A DNA stretch of 64,000 nucleotides from Microvirga lotononidis (GTDB taxonomy: Bacteria > Pseudomonadota > Alphaproteobacteria > Rhizobiales > Beijerinckiaceae): assembly GCF_034627025.1 (NCBI RefSeq), contig NZ_CP141048.1, forward strand, positions 4,901,093-4,965,092, written 5' to 3'. Made by a program: the position numbers and the translations under genes. Below are positions 63,189 to 64,000 of the stretch, in pieces (position 1 is the first letter of the stretch; each line of letters begins with the position of its first letter). Under the pieces are notes generated by a model. The model did not search any database. It was given only the letters and a program-made list of their open reading frames with translations, and was not told the origin of the DNA.

Positions 63189-64000
63189 TCATCGCGGATC
63201 ATACTCTCCGATCGACTTGTCATACTTCGCCAAGGCATCTTCGGGCAGAAAGGCACGCTCGATCTCGACGACGGCGGGAAAGCCGGTCAGGCTCAGATAG
63301 CCCAAGGTCGTGCGCCCTGTCGCTGTCTCCGACGCCATGAAGTCGTTGAACGCGTCGGCGCCACGCTTGCGGCAATCCTCCAGGAAGCGCTCCATCATGA
63401 TCTGCGCCACCTTGGCGACCGAGATATTGTAGGTCGCAACCCCCATCTCGGCGTATTCAGCATGCGAGAGCAACGGCCGCACAGCGCCCGCATTGATGTA
63501 GATGGGAGTGCCCGGAAATGCCTCCAGGACCCTTCGCATCTCCTCACGGGTCTGCAGCGCCACGATCATCAGCATGTCGACTCCGGCCGTCAGATAAGCA
63601 TCGCATCGCCGAAGCACCTCATCGACACTTCCGCCGACGGCGGCTCTGGAGTCGGTACGGGCAATGACGACCACGTCCGGATCGAGTTTGTCGCGTTCGG
63701 CCACGGCGGCGCGGTATTTGCCGACCGCCTCAGGGATGGGCACCACCTCAACTCCCGCCGTAAAGCCGCAGCGCTTCGGGAAGACCTGATCCTCCAGGAA
63801 GAACCCGGCTACCCCCGCCGTGATGAACTCGTGCACGGCCCGCGTCGTATTGATGACGTTTCCAAACCCCGTCTCGCAGTCTGCGACCACCGGAATCGAC
63901 ACGGACTGGCAGATGCGTCGGAGATTGTCGACAGCTTCCGTCAGCGTCATCAGGCCAGCATCCGGCAGACCGACGATCGTCGCTGCCGCTTGCGAGCCCG
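63189..64000 (-). CDS. Isocitrate lyase/PEP mutase family protein (5' end outside window)
   Basis: The frame stays open to the window edge: the codons upstream of the in-frame ATG at 63950 read ATIVGLPDAGLM, which is family sequence, so that ATG is internal. Motifs are PVVADCETGFGN (metal-binding D-x-E), FFLEDQVFPKRCGFTAG with the loop cysteine (KRCGF instead of KRCGH), and VVIARTDSRAAVGGSVDEVL. Family members include methylisocitrate lyase, dimethylmalate lyase and oxaloacetate hydrolase/decarboxylase. I cannot choose among them. It converges on the MFS gene. Confidence 0.85.
   Translation of the reverse strand, partial: GSQAAATIVGLPDAGLMTLTEAVDNLRRICQSVSIPVVADCETGFGNVINTTRAVHEFITAGVAGFFLEDQVFPKRCGFTAGVEVVPIPEAVGKYRAAVAERDKLDPDVVVIARTDSRAAVGGSVDEVLRRCDAYLTAGVDMLMIVALQTREEMRRVLEAFPGTPIYINAGAVRPLLSHAEYAEMGVATYNISVAKVAQIMMERFLEDCRKRGADAFNDFMASETATGRTTLGYLSLTGFPAVVEIERAFLPEDALAKYDKSIGEYDPR

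Overview
The window is high-GC DNA from an alphaproteobacterium, most likely of the order Hyphomicrobiales (Methylobacteriaceae, Microvirga or Bosea type). The evidence is the aerobic-type cobalamin genes (cobW, N, G, H, I, J, K, L, E, M) with rhizobial-style order, a Brucella/Rhizobium-like Omp25/31 porin, many ABC-transporter catabolic operons, and dispersed palindromic repeats of the kind common in this order. The genus is inferred, not proven. I see no rRNA, tRNA, CRISPR array, prophage or intact insertion sequence.

1-13.8 kb: a cobalamin (corrin ring) cluster. It begins inside cobW and runs cobN, cobG, cobH, cobI, cobJ (+), cobK (-), cobL, cobE, cobM (+), cbiD (-), cobA, cobB (+). Most same-strand neighbours overlap by 4 bases. 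There is no cobF here; the anaerobic-type cbiD occupies its logical place. cobN carries an in-frame insert of about 125 codons made of two different palindromic intergenic-type repeats.

14-23 kb: a small unknown gene, then an acyl-CoA synthetase followed by a complete branched-chain-type ABC transporter (livG, livH, livM, livK, livF) and a phenylacetate-CoA-ligase-like protein. This reads as an uptake-and-activation operon for an organic acid. A 100-base palindromic repeat separates livK from livF. About 800 bases of non-coding DNA with several hairpins follow.

23.8-32.2 kb: an arabinoside module. A cytoplasmic GH51 arabinofuranosidase and a peptide-type ABC transporter (two ATPases, two permeases, binding protein) are on the minus strand. 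A divergent winged-helix regulator has an unusual C-terminal domain. A perfect 17-base palindrome lies exactly in the spacer of the regulator's predicted promoter.

32.2-37 kb: a DUF1501/DUF1800 pair, an outer-membrane beta-barrel protein with a clear terminator, a possible small RNA, and a small helix-turn-helix protein.

37-44.7 kb: an operon of two carboxymuconolactone-decarboxylase-fold (AhpD-like) proteins, a luciferase-like flavin monooxygenase and a second peptide-type ABC transporter. The cassette is recognisable as a conserved set, but its substrate is unknown.

45-50 kb: an anion transporter and an MFS transporter (translationally coupled), then divergently a methanethiol-oxidase/selenium-binding protein with a membrane-protein partner.

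50-59 kb: polyol metabolism. A xylitol/sorbitol-type dehydrogenase (+) converges on an operon for a mannitol/sorbitol ABC transporter (smoE, F, G, K), a GMC oxidoreductase and mannitol 2-dehydrogenase.

59-64 kb: inorganic pyrophosphatase, a divergent SDR/TetR pair, an OFA-like MFS transporter, and an isocitrate-lyase/PEP-mutase family gene cut by the window edge.
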